NCBI RefSeq assembly: GCF_022965805.1 | Contig: NC_133101.1 | Coordinates: 2,666,001 to 2,730,000, forward strand | Length of the DNA stretch: 64,000 nt | Reading direction: 5' to 3' | Origin: Primulina eburnea | Taxonomy: Eukaryota > Streptophyta > Magnoliopsida > Lamiales > Gesneriaceae | Shown: piece after piece, positions 1 through 11,971 of the stretch | How the letters are laid out: every line of letters starts with the position of its first letter | Position numbering within the stretch: position 1 is the first letter of the stretch | The notes under the pieces: model-generated | What the model was told of the DNA's origin: nothing | Databases searched by the model: none | Seen by the model: only the letters and a program-made list of their open reading frames with translations | Position numbers and translations under genes: made by a program

Positions 1-775
1 AGTTTTTTCAACTCTTTTTTTTTTTAAAAATTAATTTATTTTTTACAAATATGTGATTTTAAACGAACAAGAAAAAACGACGTTACATTTATTTTTTTTA
101 ATATTATAGTTCTTTTAAAAAAAACTATGTTCTCTTTTTTTATCTTGTTAATTTTTATTTAGAAGTTAAAATTTTATTACATATTTATAATAAAAATAAT
201 AATCTTGGTGGTTTTTTTATATTTTAATTCTTTTGAAAAACTATTTTTTTTTTTGCATTGTTAATTTTTCTCATTCTTTTTAAAATTTTAAATACGAAAA
301 ATATTTTTTCTTTTCTAAGAGATTTAAGAAATAATCCAATTTTAAAAAAATATATAAAAGAATTAAAAAAAGACTAAGAGTTTAAACAAGAAAAATTATA
401 CAATATAATTTTATTTTTATATCGTGTCAATTGTGGTATTATTTTTAATTGTTTGATATGTTCAACCTTTTTAAATTTTTTGTAAATTTTTTTATTTGGA
501 TTATTTCTTATATCCCTAAAAATATATATATTTCATGTATTTAGACAATAATTTTATTTTTGTTAAAAATATATGATTAATAAAATTTTAACTTCTAAAT
601 ACAAAATTAACAAGATAAAAAGGAGAAAATAGTTTTTTAAAAAAGAACTATAATATTAAAAAAAATTGAATGTACAGTCGTTTTTTTCACGTTCGTTCGG
701 AATCACATATTTGTAACAAACAAAATTAAAATTTTATTAATAATTTTTTTAAAAAAAACGAGTTAAAAAAATTAT
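1..775. repeat. Long inverted repeat (MITE-like), left end probably outside the window
   Basis: Bases about 10-190 and 572-766 are inverted copies of each other. The segment ACAAATATGTGATT at about 46 reappears in reverse complement near 700-715. The stretch around 'TATAGTTCTTTT', 'ATCTTGTTAATTTT' and 'AGAAGTTAAAATTTTATTA' is found in both arms with only small differences. A spacer of about 380 bp separates the arms. There is no coding potential. This is the shape of a long-TIR non-autonomous DNA transposon. The outer left boundary cannot be seen, so no target duplication was checked. Confidence 0.7.
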
Positions 776-967
776 AAAAAAAAGTAATAAGAGACACGTC
801 ATTTTACTCCCACAATATATATTTGTAACCAAAAATAAAATTGTAATTTTAAATTAGATTATTAATAACATATTTTGATTTAAAAAATATATTTTTGATT
901 TTGAAATAATTAAAATATAAAAATATTAATTTTTAAAAAAAATTAATTTTTTTTATTTATGCACAGT

Positions 968-1001
968 ATCCTCTGCTGTGGGTTTCCGCACAGCAGAGGA
1001 T
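968..1001. repeat. Perfect 13-bp hairpin
   Basis: ATCCTCTGCTGTG (968-980) is followed by an 8-base loop and its exact reverse complement (989-1001). It stands out because it is GC-balanced in an extremely AT-rich surround. No T-run or flanking gene suggests a role. Confidence 0.75.
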
Positions 1002-1828
1002 CTTGATCCCTCGATCACACATGTTTTTTCGTTCCAGCTCTCTGAACTTAGCTAAGTTCATAGAAATAATAGTTCAAGTACCAAATTTAAGTTGATTGGT
1101 AATATTAATTGGTAAATTCGTGCTTTAATTTGAATATTTTATAACTACATTCTAATTTTAGTGATACAAAATAATTTTTTTTTTTAGTATCCAAAAATTG
1201 TTACTCTAATTTCATTCCAAAAATATAAAATCATGCTCAATTTGAGTCATTTGGTACCTGAAATGCATACATTTTTACAACAATTTCAACAATATATGCT
1301 TTGTGCATGTCACAATCTCAACATGTACATTTTTTTTGTCCAAAAAAGATTAATGAGCCGAAATGGTAAAATATTTGTTTATTTGTAAATATAGTTGGAA
1401 AAATATAACAAAATAAACGATTTTTTTTTTTTGAAAAAAACGTTGATCGAGAGAAAGAAGAATAAAAACGGGGGATTCAACCATATAAACAGGGAAGAAA
1501 CTGTACAACCATCTCTACTCGATGGGAAAAAAAATCGATCAATGCACATATATGAACGATAATCAAGAAAGAAAGACGATTCGGAACGAACCTCGTTATG
1601 CCGATCGATGGCAGACGGCCAGACAGGAAGAGCTTGAATCTGCTATGCAGTTGCAAACGAGAGCATATATATACAAATGTTACGGCTGGAAAATGGACGG
1701 AGGTTGATGAGTTTCCAAGTTGGCATAGTCTGTAAACAAATATTAGATTCATTATGGTAAAAATATATAAAATTAGATACAAAAAAAATATCTGAAAATA
1801 TAAATTAGAAAAACAGCAATTTCAGTCA

Positions 1829-2031
1829 TTTAAATTTCATTCTTTATAATTTTGGTTCCTTATATGTCAAATTTCAATTTTAATCTGTTATTATTACTTA
1901 TGCGGTGTTAATGTAACGTTGATATAACACTGATATATTTTAAATTTCATTTTTTATAATTTTGGTTCTCTATATATCAAATTTCAATTTTAATCTATCA
2001 TAAGTGCTTATGTGGTGTTAATGTGACGTTG
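1829..2031. repeat. Tandem duplication, two units of about 110 bp
   Basis: Bases 1829-1920 and 1939-2031 match over most of their length, from 'TTTAAATTTCATT' to 'GGTGTTAATGT.ACGTTG'. The unit is non-coding and of a type often seen in plant intergenic DNA. Confidence 0.7.
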
Positions 2032-2227
2032 TTATGACTGCGATCTATGCGCTGATACATCAGCACTGACGAGAAAAAATTACTAAATTTCAAAAAATTA
2101 AAAAATATGCAAGACTGAATTTGACAAATATATAGGTCCACGAAATTTTTAATTTTACCATATAAATTCAATTACACGTAAAATTAAATTTATGTTTAAT
2201 AAAAATAATAATTATAATATTCAATAG

Positions 2228-2593
2228 CCCAAACTTTTTTATAAAAAATTTGGAGCTTCGCCACACTACAGTACTGGACGTAATCCCCAATGGTGTCCAG
2301 CTTGGAGTTGTTTCGAGGCTTGGGTCTACATTGATTTCACGGGAGATATGTCAGGTACAAACGAATCCAAATTGGGATTATTCCATCCTATCCTTACAGG
2401 TGCAGGAGTACATCCAAGGGTCGGAATTTTTTCTGACCCAATTTTTTTTTTTTAATTTTTTTTTCACATGAAAGTGGAATCTCAACCATTGATATGGGGT
2501 GTGGACACTGTCCCTACGCCCAAGATCGAACCTTCCAACAAATTGCTAGCTGCTGCTTTTGGTAATAATAAGAGCGAGCAAATAGCATTGTAG
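2228..2593 (+). pseudogene. Unassigned coding-like fragment
   Basis: Two stretches read like protein but belong to no family I can name. The first is open from 2228 to about 2450 and contains RNPQWCPAWSCFEAWVYIDF followed by TGDMSG and LFHPILTGAGVHP. The second opens with ATG at 2468 and ends at TAG 2591-2593, containing QPLIWGVDTVPTPKIEP. Base composition here is more balanced than in the flanks. The two pieces are separated by a T-rich run and could be decayed exons of one gene. A competing frame over the first piece (from 2250) is also open, so the frame choice is uncertain. Confidence 0.3.
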
Positions 2594-3243
2594 GACCACG
2601 TAAAAACACCCCAAAAAAAACAAGATTTCTTGCTCTAATTGCAAGGATGATGTTCCAAGATATCGTTGTGATTATGGCTTCGAATTTCAACGGCTGTGTA
2701 GCATGTTTAGTTAATTAGAAAACTCGACTCAAATGTAGAAAACTCGAAGTGTTAAAAAGTCGACCCAGAGTTTAAGATTTTATTTAATTGTTTACACAAA
2801 TATATTCAATAAAATGAATATTGAAAATTAAGTTTTGGATATTTGATTTATGATGGTACCAACCTCATCATAACTAATTAATTTTTCTATCGTAAATATT
2901 AATCTTTTGACGTCAAACGATCAAATAAATTTTGTTTGTGATTTTATATTTCAGCATTCAATGTTAGGCATAAAATGGAATATGAATATTTCTAGTTCTT
3001 AAAAATGATTGTTCGGTGTTTAAAAAAATATTATTGATCAAAGATCTTTTATTTATGTTTATTTTAAAAGTATATATTTAAATCAACATGTTTTCAATGA
3101 AGCTTAACTGCGATTAAGCTAAGCACATCAAAATATTAGCATAAGCACGTAAACAAAAGTGAAACATGAAATATTTCAATTTGATACACGAGATAAAATT
3201 ACGCAATCCTATGCAAAATTTTGAGAGAAAAAATGCGATATAA

Positions 3244-5902
3244 CTATGATAGTTTGGTAATAGTTGCCGGTGTTCCATTTTCTGGCATAAAATACCGAGG
3301 AAGAAACGATGGAACGGCAAATGCAAACATGAGGCAAAACAATGCCAGAACAGCAACATACCAGGCTTGATGGGTAATGCCCAGCAAAAGTTCATCACAA
3401 ACTGCCAAGAAGATTGAGAAAAGGTGAGAAATTCGTCGAATTCAACAAAATATGGATTCGCGGATAAATATTCAGATAAATGCATGCATGAAACATCTAT
3501 TGCATCAAGAGATGTTATAAAAGCTGGAGACGACGAGATGTCATAAAACCATGTACATCGTTAAGCAATCATGCAAAAGTCTATGTTGAACTTCCAAAAA
3601 ACATCGATGAATCGCTTAAGGGGAGTTGCGGACAAAAAAACTGAAATATTGCTCCCCTATACAAGGAGTTGTACAAGAGTTGATGGAAGTTGATGAAATG
3701 CGTATCCCTTGCATGCAAAACAGTTCATGCACTAAAAACCCACCTCCTCTAAAAATGCAATAAGCTAAAAACCCCCTATGTATCTAAAAATGTTGCTCAC
3801 TGACACTGGACAATGACAATTACCTTTTAACATACTTTATGTAAAGTAGGGATAACCAAATGCAATGCCCATTCTAAAACCAACTGATGAACGAAGAACC
3901 CTACGTTGAAGGTGGAAAGGGCGGATGCTTCGAGATTTTTAAGGATTCACTCCATACTCCCCTGCTGTATTTTAATATTCTCTGTTTCAGGCTAAAAAAA
4001 ACTCGTCCACCCGAAAGTTCTTAGAAAAATTTCTTCATAAATATCAGTCTTTCAACTTGAAGGAGCGACAGAGCCATGAAATTAACTCAAATAAAAACAA
4101 AGAAAAATCTAGTTGTCATATTAATCAACATAGCAGCATAGCAACTGTAGAAAGATTAAATTTCGCTATTAAAAAAACAACAATACTCAACCATCAAGAC
4201 CAAACTGAGCGAGCAGTATATTAAAACTCCTCGACTTACGTTTACTGAAACATGCATAAGATCAAGAAAATACCAACTATGAAATGGAAAGATTAAAAAA
4301 AAGACAGAAAAAGAAACAGGGTTATTATAAATTTCTGAAATAAGGAGTATGGATTGCTAATATTAAGGGAAATTCTATAAATTTCTACATAAACAGCAGG
4401 GGTGAGTGACAACAGACATAATAAGGAGAGAGTTTTCAGCAAGATTTTTAATTTTTATATACACGAGAGGCCCATGCCAATTAAAGTTTTAGAGGGAGTA
4501 ATCTGCCAATTGATTTTTTTAGTGGATAATAACGCACTTCACAGGGAAAAAATCGGGAAAAAAACAATTTGAAGTTAGCAGAATGCAAAAGGAACTAACT
4601 GGTCGTGGGTATGTGGGGGAGCTCAACAAATTCGTTTAAGAACATTTTGGCAAAATCCTTTCCTATGAAGAACTGAAGAAATTGTCATATGCCTGTAATA
4701 AGAGTTAACAATAAGTTAGAAAGTAGAAACATATGATGGTAGTACCTATATTGAAGATGACATATTCTTGTTCCCGTTTCCCTGGTATTGCAACAAACCC
4801 CTCAGGCTCTACGTTCACCATAACAGATGTTTCACTCTGTCCAAAAATTCCTACTGAATAATTCTCATATAGCAACAAAACGGGCACCAGAATTTTTCGA
4901 TGTTCAAAAGCATCAAAAGACCTGGTCACTCGATGAAAGCATTCCATCAGTCTTGAAAATTAGTTTTTCTGTATTGAGCAATTTTCTTCCTCTGTTGGAA
5001 GTCAAATCTGTAATACCTCTGCTCAGTTGCAAAGTGAAAGCAGCAGGTATCTGGTATTTGTTTCATCTTGTCAAAAATATTATCAACAAAGTTTTAATGA
5101 CAATAGAAAGAAATAAACAAGCTGCATACAGAAGCCGGATATGATATCTTCACTTCATACCACGTGTGTGGTCTCAAACCTTGCAAATGGTACAGGCGTG
5201 CACCATTTTGTAATGGTAACATCTCCCTATAAAGCTCCTCACCAACCCGCATAACTTGTCGGCCAATCCTGTAAAATTTCAGTCAGACCAAATGATATGA
5301 AAACAAAGCTAAACTCAAAATTTCCAGCTATGAATCAACCAAATGAAATAATGCTCATGTAAGAAGATGAATTTCACAAACAAAAAAGATCGAAGTAAAT
5401 AAACAGCCCAAAATGGACCAACAATAGTAAGTCAATAAATACGTAAAAAAGTTACCTAGATAACTTGAACCGTAGTAAAAAAATGGGAATGTCATGGTAG
5501 CAAAAAGAGAACAAAAATGCTGACATACTCTTTGTTTCCTCCTCAATTTCGTTAATACTTTTGATTTTCGATTGTTCCACAAGACAACAGAAATGGTCTG
5601 GTTTCAACAAAAATTATTCTTTATAAAGCTTTGATATTAACGAAAAGGAGAACCAAAACTTGAAGATTTTCAATTGTTCCACAAGACATCAGAAATACAA
5701 ATCTCTTTTAGAGCAAAATATTGTCCAATCCCTACGAGAAGTAAAATCTCCTATACAGTTCAAAATAAACAAGAACCTCCAAATCATCAATCACTTACCC
5801 GCTTCCATGGATGGATGTCATGCAGCTGAGTACAAAATACACGAAGATCAACCATCTTTTTAGTCCGTCAAAGGCGCCTCGCTTCCACTCAACTTGAAAC
5901 AT
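3244..5902 (-). CDS. Small type I single-pass membrane protein, conserved in plants, function unknown (5 exons)
   Basis: Exons on the minus strand are 5902-5799, 5268-5130, 5050-4930, 4853-4746 and 3401-3244, giving about 209 residues with phases that agree at every junction. The start ATG at 5902 precedes WKRGAFDGLKRW and a hydrophobic signal peptide (LIFVYFVLSCMTSIHG). A luminal or extracellular domain follows (RVGEELYREMLPLQNGARLY, then HTWYEVKISYPASIPAAF, then VMVNVEPEGFVAIPGKRE). A C-terminal membrane segment of about 20 hydrophobic residues (AWYVAVLALFCLMFAFAVPS) precedes a short tail. The fold resembles a small beta-sandwich ectodomain, but I assign no function. One junction is ambiguous: the third intron can be 4929-4854 (76 nt, phase 1) or 4921-4864 (58 nt, phase 0); both keep the frame. 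The last intron is about 1.34 kb. Confidence 0.72.
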
Positions 5903-6463
5903 GAAAAACTAGTATAACAGAACATGCGAACAAAAATGGGAAACACCAAAACTTATTCAATTATTTCACTTCGCAGATGTTAATTATGAAAACTGGAATA
6001 ATTAACTGATAAACAGCGCAGACAAAAAAAGAAGATAAAAAACAAAGTAAAAATACCATATTTTGAAAATCAGATCACTGCACAAAACACGAGAGAGATC
6101 AATGGAAGCTGAACCCAGCTGATCGGTGAGGGACGAAAATTCAGGGGATTAGTGCTCTATGTTATAGTGTTTTCACAGTTCAGTTCCCCATTTTTTGAGT
6201 ATCACAAATCAAACCCTCATCTAGCCTATTCTTTCTCATTTGAACCCTTCTGTTGATTTAAGGGTTAAAATGAGAAGGCCCGGTAAGTAACAAATGACTA
6301 CCAATCAGCCCTAATATCATATACTCAAAGCCGAATTTCATTACACCTTATCCATTGCAGCATACAAAATAATAAAGCACGGATTTTAGACCAATGGACA
6401 GTGATCGTTTTTAAAACTAGTAATTAATATTACTTTCAGTTACATGATAGTTGTACATAACTA

Positions 6464-6995
6464 AGGAAGATTACAATTTTAGTCAGGTCATTGACATGTT
6501 TTGGAATTTTAGCTCTGTAATTTGACAATACTGTAATTTGAATTTTTTTTCTTTTGGTCCTTTTTCCAGTCATAAGCCAATAAATCATCGAATATTGCTT
6601 ATTTGATACTGATGGTCTCCGGCATATCTCATGTAGCAAGAATAAACCTATATTACACATTAAAATAAATCTAAACAATAATAATAATAATAATAAGTCA
6701 AAAAGACAAATAATATTTCAAAATTGGAGGAAAATAATTGTCATTTTTCTTTATTTTTGCTTAGATAGACTCTAATATGTTTAATATCAGCTATATTCTC
6801 GTCATACGAGTTATGTAGGAAAACATCAGTGTCAAATAAGTAATTATTGATGGATTTAGCGGTATTAGGAGAAAAAAAAGCTAAAACAAAAGAATACAAG
6901 TTAATTGATGAAAATCTAAGATTGACAAGTTACATTATTATTACTAAACCCAAAACCTGTCAATTTTCTAGACTGAAATTGTAATCTTCCAAGCA
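6464..6995. mobile_element. Non-autonomous TIR element (MITE) with 10-bp target duplication
   Basis: The left end GGAAGATTACAATTTTAGTC and the right end (reverse complement GGAAGATTACAATTTCAGTC) are inverted repeats about 40 bp long. The decamer TACATAACTA lies directly outside both ends (6454-6463 and 6996-7005), a perfect duplication of the length expected for Mutator-like elements. The interior is non-coding and includes a short ATA run. A related copy is at about 30.8 kb. It sits just upstream of the membrane-protein gene at 3244-5902. Confidence 0.75.
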
Positions 6996-7359
6996 TACAT
7001 AACTATATTCTCAGGTGTCGGGTACCATAGGGCTCGGGTTCGTCATGTCGGGTAACTGACTAGTTTTTGACTAATCGAACCCGACCCGAATTTTTCGGAT
7101 AATTCGGGTACTGCGCAGGCGGTAACTGAACTTAGAATCATCTTTTCTTTAAAAAAAACAAAACAAAAATTTATGTTTTCTTAGCATTTTATTACACATA
7201 AAAGGTAGACTGTGGAACACAGTATGCCCAACAAAGCAGAGCGTAGAAAGAAAGAGAGGGCAAGCCGATCTGATCTTCAGTGAATCAGTGCTTACGTGCA
7301 TACTCGCAGTGTCACATTAACATACACCTTCAGCCCCTGATGTTTCACATCATATTCGA

Positions 7360-7539
7360 CACCCTATATCCAAGGTCGTATCCTATGATTCTTTATCTCA
7401 TTACAAAGCCTTTGCGTTAAACATATCCTCTCATTTTGAAACACAATTTTTTCATCAAGCAATCAAATATCCAGAATGGCGAGAGGCTATGCGACTTGAA
7501 TTGCAGGCCGTGGAATTATATTCATTCATCTCCATTTAG
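7360..7539 (+). pseudogene. Ty1/Copia polyprotein fragment
   Basis: An open stretch of 59 codons reads like the spacer just before the reverse transcriptase of Copia elements: it contains SYDSLSHYKAFALNISSHFE and then QAIKYPEWREAMRLELQAVE, matching the family pattern '..W..AM..E..AL'. It stops at TAG 7537-7539, where the family would continue into the reverse transcriptase. No LTRs or other Copia domains are visible nearby, so this is a scrap. Confidence 0.8.
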
Positions 7540-8622
7540 TTTTCATTACCCGAAACCAATTAACTCTATGAACAACTAAATTGACTTAAGGCCCCACCCC
7601 TTACAAGAAAGCTAATTATGACAATAATATGAATGATATACATGCAGGATGCCAAATTCCAAGGAAAAACATGACAGAGCAAAATAATAGTCATAATTCC
7701 ATCATGCAGCACCATTGGACATAGGAAAACATTTAGTCTTACAATTTTCATTTTTTACTGATAAACTCATAAAAATATTTAGTCCTACAATTAAGACTCC
7801 AAATCAATTAAAAAATCGCAATCAAGTACTTTATTTCTACGAACGAATATTTAGTCTTACTTATTTAAATTACTAATAATAATTTGAAAATAATACGGAA
7901 AATCTTTATAGACGTCACTAGTAAGATAAGAACGAATTCAAAAACAACAAATATGTAACTGAATTAATCCAACTATTTTATTTTGAAAGCTATGGTTTAA
8001 TTAACAAAATTATCATACATAATATTCGGCTTTAGAAATTTATTTCTTTTTCCAACTTCATGAAACCTTGTATAACTGCACTAAAATTAAATTGTGAAAA
8101 TTTTAGACATGATGATATCAATTTCATACTATTTTTCAACATGGTTGAATTTGATTCTACAATTAAAACTTCAAAAAAAAAACCCCCATAAACAAATTTG
8201 AGATCTAAACAATTCAAAATAAATATATCGTAAATTTCCAGATTCATTTTCAAGATCACAATATTTATCACCTAATGCTGATAACCTCTTATACTCCAAA
8301 GTAGATATAAATACTATAACCGATTACTTTCATTATTGTTTCTACTAGTAGAATTTCCTTGATTTACATCGTATATTAAATAAAGGCATAAGGTAGATCA
8401 TTGCCGAAGAAGATGCACGTGAAGTAATAGGATACCATTTTACTTCGCATTATCACCGAAGTCATATCCAAGAAATTAGCGAAGTCTTTGGCCGGTTCAA
8501 TGAGGGAAAACCGGTCCGGAATTAGACCGATGCCGAAGTAAAAACGTCTTTTACGTCATCGATTTCGTAAAGTGCAGAAGTAATAGCTTATATATAACTG
8601 CATAGTTTACATTTTCAGCAGA

Positions 8623-8850
8623 CTCACCATGCCAAATCCAATTCACATAATTTTGACTAAAACCATGGAAATAAAGATGCCCTCGAATGAACTTAACCGG
8701 TCCTTTTTTAAGATTTATACATTTGCAACAAGGACAATGAATTAAATTGGAGTTGATGTGGGGATACTGTAAACAATCTTTAATGCACTGTTCCACACCC
8801 TCCTCATATTGATTGGACCTTCTATCCGAGTGAATCCAGGATTTATCCAT
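8623..8850 (-). pseudogene. CACTA transposase-associated domain (Transpos_assoc), remnant
   Basis: The reading begins MDKSWIHSDRRSNQYEEGVE and continues through a CPCCKC cysteine cluster to NWIWHGE. This is the conserved order of the N-terminal domain found before TNP2 in plant CACTA transposases ('MDKSWM...R.S.EY..G...F', 'CPC..C', 'W..HGE'). About 76 residues are present, close to the full domain. The frame runs on to 8551 without TNP2 homology, and the element ends only 280 bp further, so the catalytic part is deleted. Confidence 0.85.
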
Positions 8851-9735
8851 TTCAATATAGCGAAATCCCAAAAAATGTAACGATAAATTTTTGTATTATT
8901 TACCACTAGATGAAGGTTTTCATCAAAATGCTTCAAGGACTCTAACTTTCTTCAATGTGGATTGATCAAAACCTGAATATATTACAATAAATAAGAAAAA
9001 GTTATACAATAAAACTGTGTAAAACTATAGAATCCAACACTTAGGAGATCCTAGAAATCACAAACGATAAAGTAAATGATAAAAGTAACATTGAGATTCT
9101 CACTATCGACTTCAATAATGTCACTTGCCATTTAGTTTCTTGAACACAAAAAACAAAAACGAAAGAAGAATACCTATTAATGAAAACGAACAAACTTTGC
9201 TAAGTGTACATTTTAATCAAGACAATTAGTACATAAAAATAAAACACACATACAGAAAAATGAGGATAAAAGAGACGCGACTATTAATATCATGATTAAC
9301 ACCTGATTTTTTTTGACAGAGATTAACACCTGATTAAATATGATTCTTTGTGAATTTATTTTTAAAGTTTAATTATATCGGATATATAGGTTACAAAATC
9401 ATAGGTATCAATACAAACCACCTTTAACATAGAAAATTACTATTATTTACAGCTCGAGTAATCTTTTACAAACTGAAAGAGCCTACTTGAAAATTTGATG
9501 AAGAGGTAATGAATAATAGTTGCCAAAAAAACAGATACGCTTCTTTGTCAAATTTCAAAGAAGAATGGCTAAATCTCCTAAACTTCGCGTGAGTTTAAAA
9601 GAGAACTCTAATAAAAATCAATTGAAATGCATGATGGGTTGGGATACACAGACAGTAAAAATTTAACCAACATTAGTAATATATGTTATAAAATTGCATC
9701 GACACGTCACTGAGGGTGAATATTGGAGGCGGTAG

Positions 9736-9909
9736 CTGGGGAGTATGCATTCTAGTGATAGGATTCACACAGAAGCAAATATTAAACAGTTTGTTGATAC
9801 GGACAGGATGGTTAAGTTCTGTATTCAGGCAGGGGAAGCCTTCACTTTTGATTCTCTTTTACCAGAAGCTTCTGTTGTTGTGCTTGAAGAAGGTGCACCT
9901 TTAATATAA
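9736..9909 (+). other. Short unassigned open frame inside the CACTA element
   Basis: Between a TAG at 9733 and a TAA at 9907-9909 lies an open frame. From ATG 9745 it reads MHSSDRIHTEANIKQFVDTD and then FCIQAGEAFTFDSLLPEA. The residue mix is protein-like and the piece is less AT-rich than its surroundings, so it may be a captured host exon or a leftover of a second transposon gene. I do not recognise the family. An overlapping frame (9716-9904) is also open but looks less natural. Confidence 0.3.
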
Positions 9910-10859
9910 CAATTCTACCGGGGCCAGCAAGAAGATCACCGGCTCATCCACCAAACACTACATAGATATGATTGAGTTTTGGATAGTAAATTAGATATTT
10001 TAAGTAGCTCCGAAGAACATCAAATGTGTCTATAGTACATGGTTGTGCAATATAGTATTAATACTGTGTACAAATTTTTTATATTAGATTAAAAGTTGTT
10101 AAAATTACATGTTGATTTTAAGGACCGCTTAGTGATTCGTGTATGTTACATCTATTACTAATGTTGATTAGAAGTGGAAAATTAAATTTAAAGCATTTTA
10201 TGTATGAAATTTAGAATCTTTTTTTAAATTTAAAAATGTTCTCCTTCGATAGTTATATAAAAAGTAAAAACATAAAAAAAATCAGTAGAATTTTTTGTAA
10301 GGAAAATAAAATATAATATACTCCTTTGCAACAATTGAGTGATAATACATGTATTTAGAATAGATACAGAGAGGAACAGAACAAAAAGGAAGGGGGTGGA
10401 ACATGAAAGTTGCCAAAAGCATGAATAATGAAGGGGACTGGCCTACAAACCTAATTAAATCCCCAGGCATTTTGCTGTAACTTGCATGCACGTAGAGCTA
10501 GAGACATTGTTTGACAATTAACAGATTTTTTATACGAACAAAACAAGTTAAAACTTGGAACAAATAAATGGGAGAAAATGAGATGATAAGACAGATGATG
10601 CATTCCTGGAAACTCTAAGAAATGAGTATGACATTTATATCCAAAGGACAGGATTGTATATAAAGATAATATACCAAATGAAATCCTCAGAATGCCTATA
10701 TACTATATATATTCAACTTCCCCTAACTTTAGATCTCCCACCACAGGTCCTTTTCTCTCCATATGAACGAATTGTATTTGTACCAAATTTATACAAACTC
10801 AGCACCACAAATATATACCTACGTATATTTGTGTACATGTCTTTAGAAAAAGTATTCCA

Positions 10860-11240
10860 AATTAAACCAGCAACTAATATCTGAAATTACAAAATTGAAA
10901 CCAGCAACAAAAAAACGAAACCCTTCAATCATAGAGGCAACAATCTTCGACAAACCAGTAACAAAATTAGTTGGAAGGAAGTTACAAAAATCAAACCAGC
11001 AACTAAAACGAAACCAAGCAACAACCATCGAGAAACCAGAAGTTACGCAAAAAATTGAAATCTGGAAACACCCAAAATCGATTCCCAAAATCGAAGCCCT
11101 TCAAAAAATATACCACAAGCAGCAACAATCACCGAGAAATTAGCATAAATCCGAAGCAAACACCCAAAAATGACGAACCTGAAGGCCAGCTGCTGAAGCC
11201 GCGCGAGGATGAAAGTGAAGGAAGAGTAAACGTACGCTAG
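10860..11240. repeat. Degenerate AACCAGCAAC-rich segment within the CACTA element
   Basis: The motif AAACCAGCAAC (reverse GTTGCTGGTTT) recurs irregularly over about 200 bp. Short open frames occur on both strands but show no family similarity. By position it would be the upstream or leader region of the minus-strand transposase gene. Confidence 0.4.
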
Positions 11241-11971
11241 GCTGAAGTGAAGTCTTAGTGTTATGGACCGGGTGGGTTTTGGGCCTAATATATGTGGGCC
11301 GAATACATGTGTATATATTAAACTTTTACGGTTGCTAGAGTAAATTTACAAAGTGTATTTAATTCAGGAAATAAAATTAGATTTTTAATCTCCTTTTCAA
11401 ATTAAATTATATCTTTAAAATGTTATTTATTTTATTTTTTTAAATTCGTGATCTAGTGGCTATTCCAGATTTTAGACGCTACAATTTAAAAATCGAAGGG
11501 AGATTAAAAATTAACCATCAGTTCATTTTTTACAAAGTAATTAAGAGAAATTAAAAGTTAAGTATGGTAATTGTTTTACTTAACTAAATATAAATTTTAA
11601 ATTTTTTTAAGCATTTTACTTCATCAAAACTACTCTGATCGAAGTAAAATATTACAAAAAATTAGAAGTGAAGCCCGTGTTTTTTAAATTTTGAAGTAAA
11701 AAATAATGTTTTACTTCGTCGGTGTTATTACCGAAGTTGATCAGTATATACTACTTTATCATTGATAATTGCCGAAGTAACCAGTAGCGAAGTAAAAACA
11801 AAAAATTCTATTAGTGTTCGCACGTATATTTTACGGTGTTGTTTATACTCCTAAGTTTATGAATAATGCGAGCAGTAGAAAATAGAATGCAATAAGATAG
11901 ACAAATAAAAATTTTCCCAAGTAAACGAAAGTAAAATATGATTGGGGCAAAAAGATGAAACTCTCCAAGAT

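Larger units (their letters stand above)
8343..11816. mobile_element. CACTA (En/Spm) DNA transposon, 3.47 kb, internally deleted
   Basis: The left end TACTAGTAGAATTTCCT and the right end (reverse complement CACTAATAGAATTTTTT) match at 13 of 17 positions. TTC flanks both sides (8340-8342 and 11817-11819), the 3-bp duplication typical of CACTA elements. Subterminal repeats of GAAGTAA/TTACTTC cluster in the outermost 250 bp of each end (about 8400-8590 and 11610-11810), another CACTA hallmark. The only recognisable coding piece is a transposase-associated domain near the left end. The catalytic TNP2 domain is absent, so the copy cannot move alone. The first base of the left TIR has mutated from C to T. 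Confidence 0.85.
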
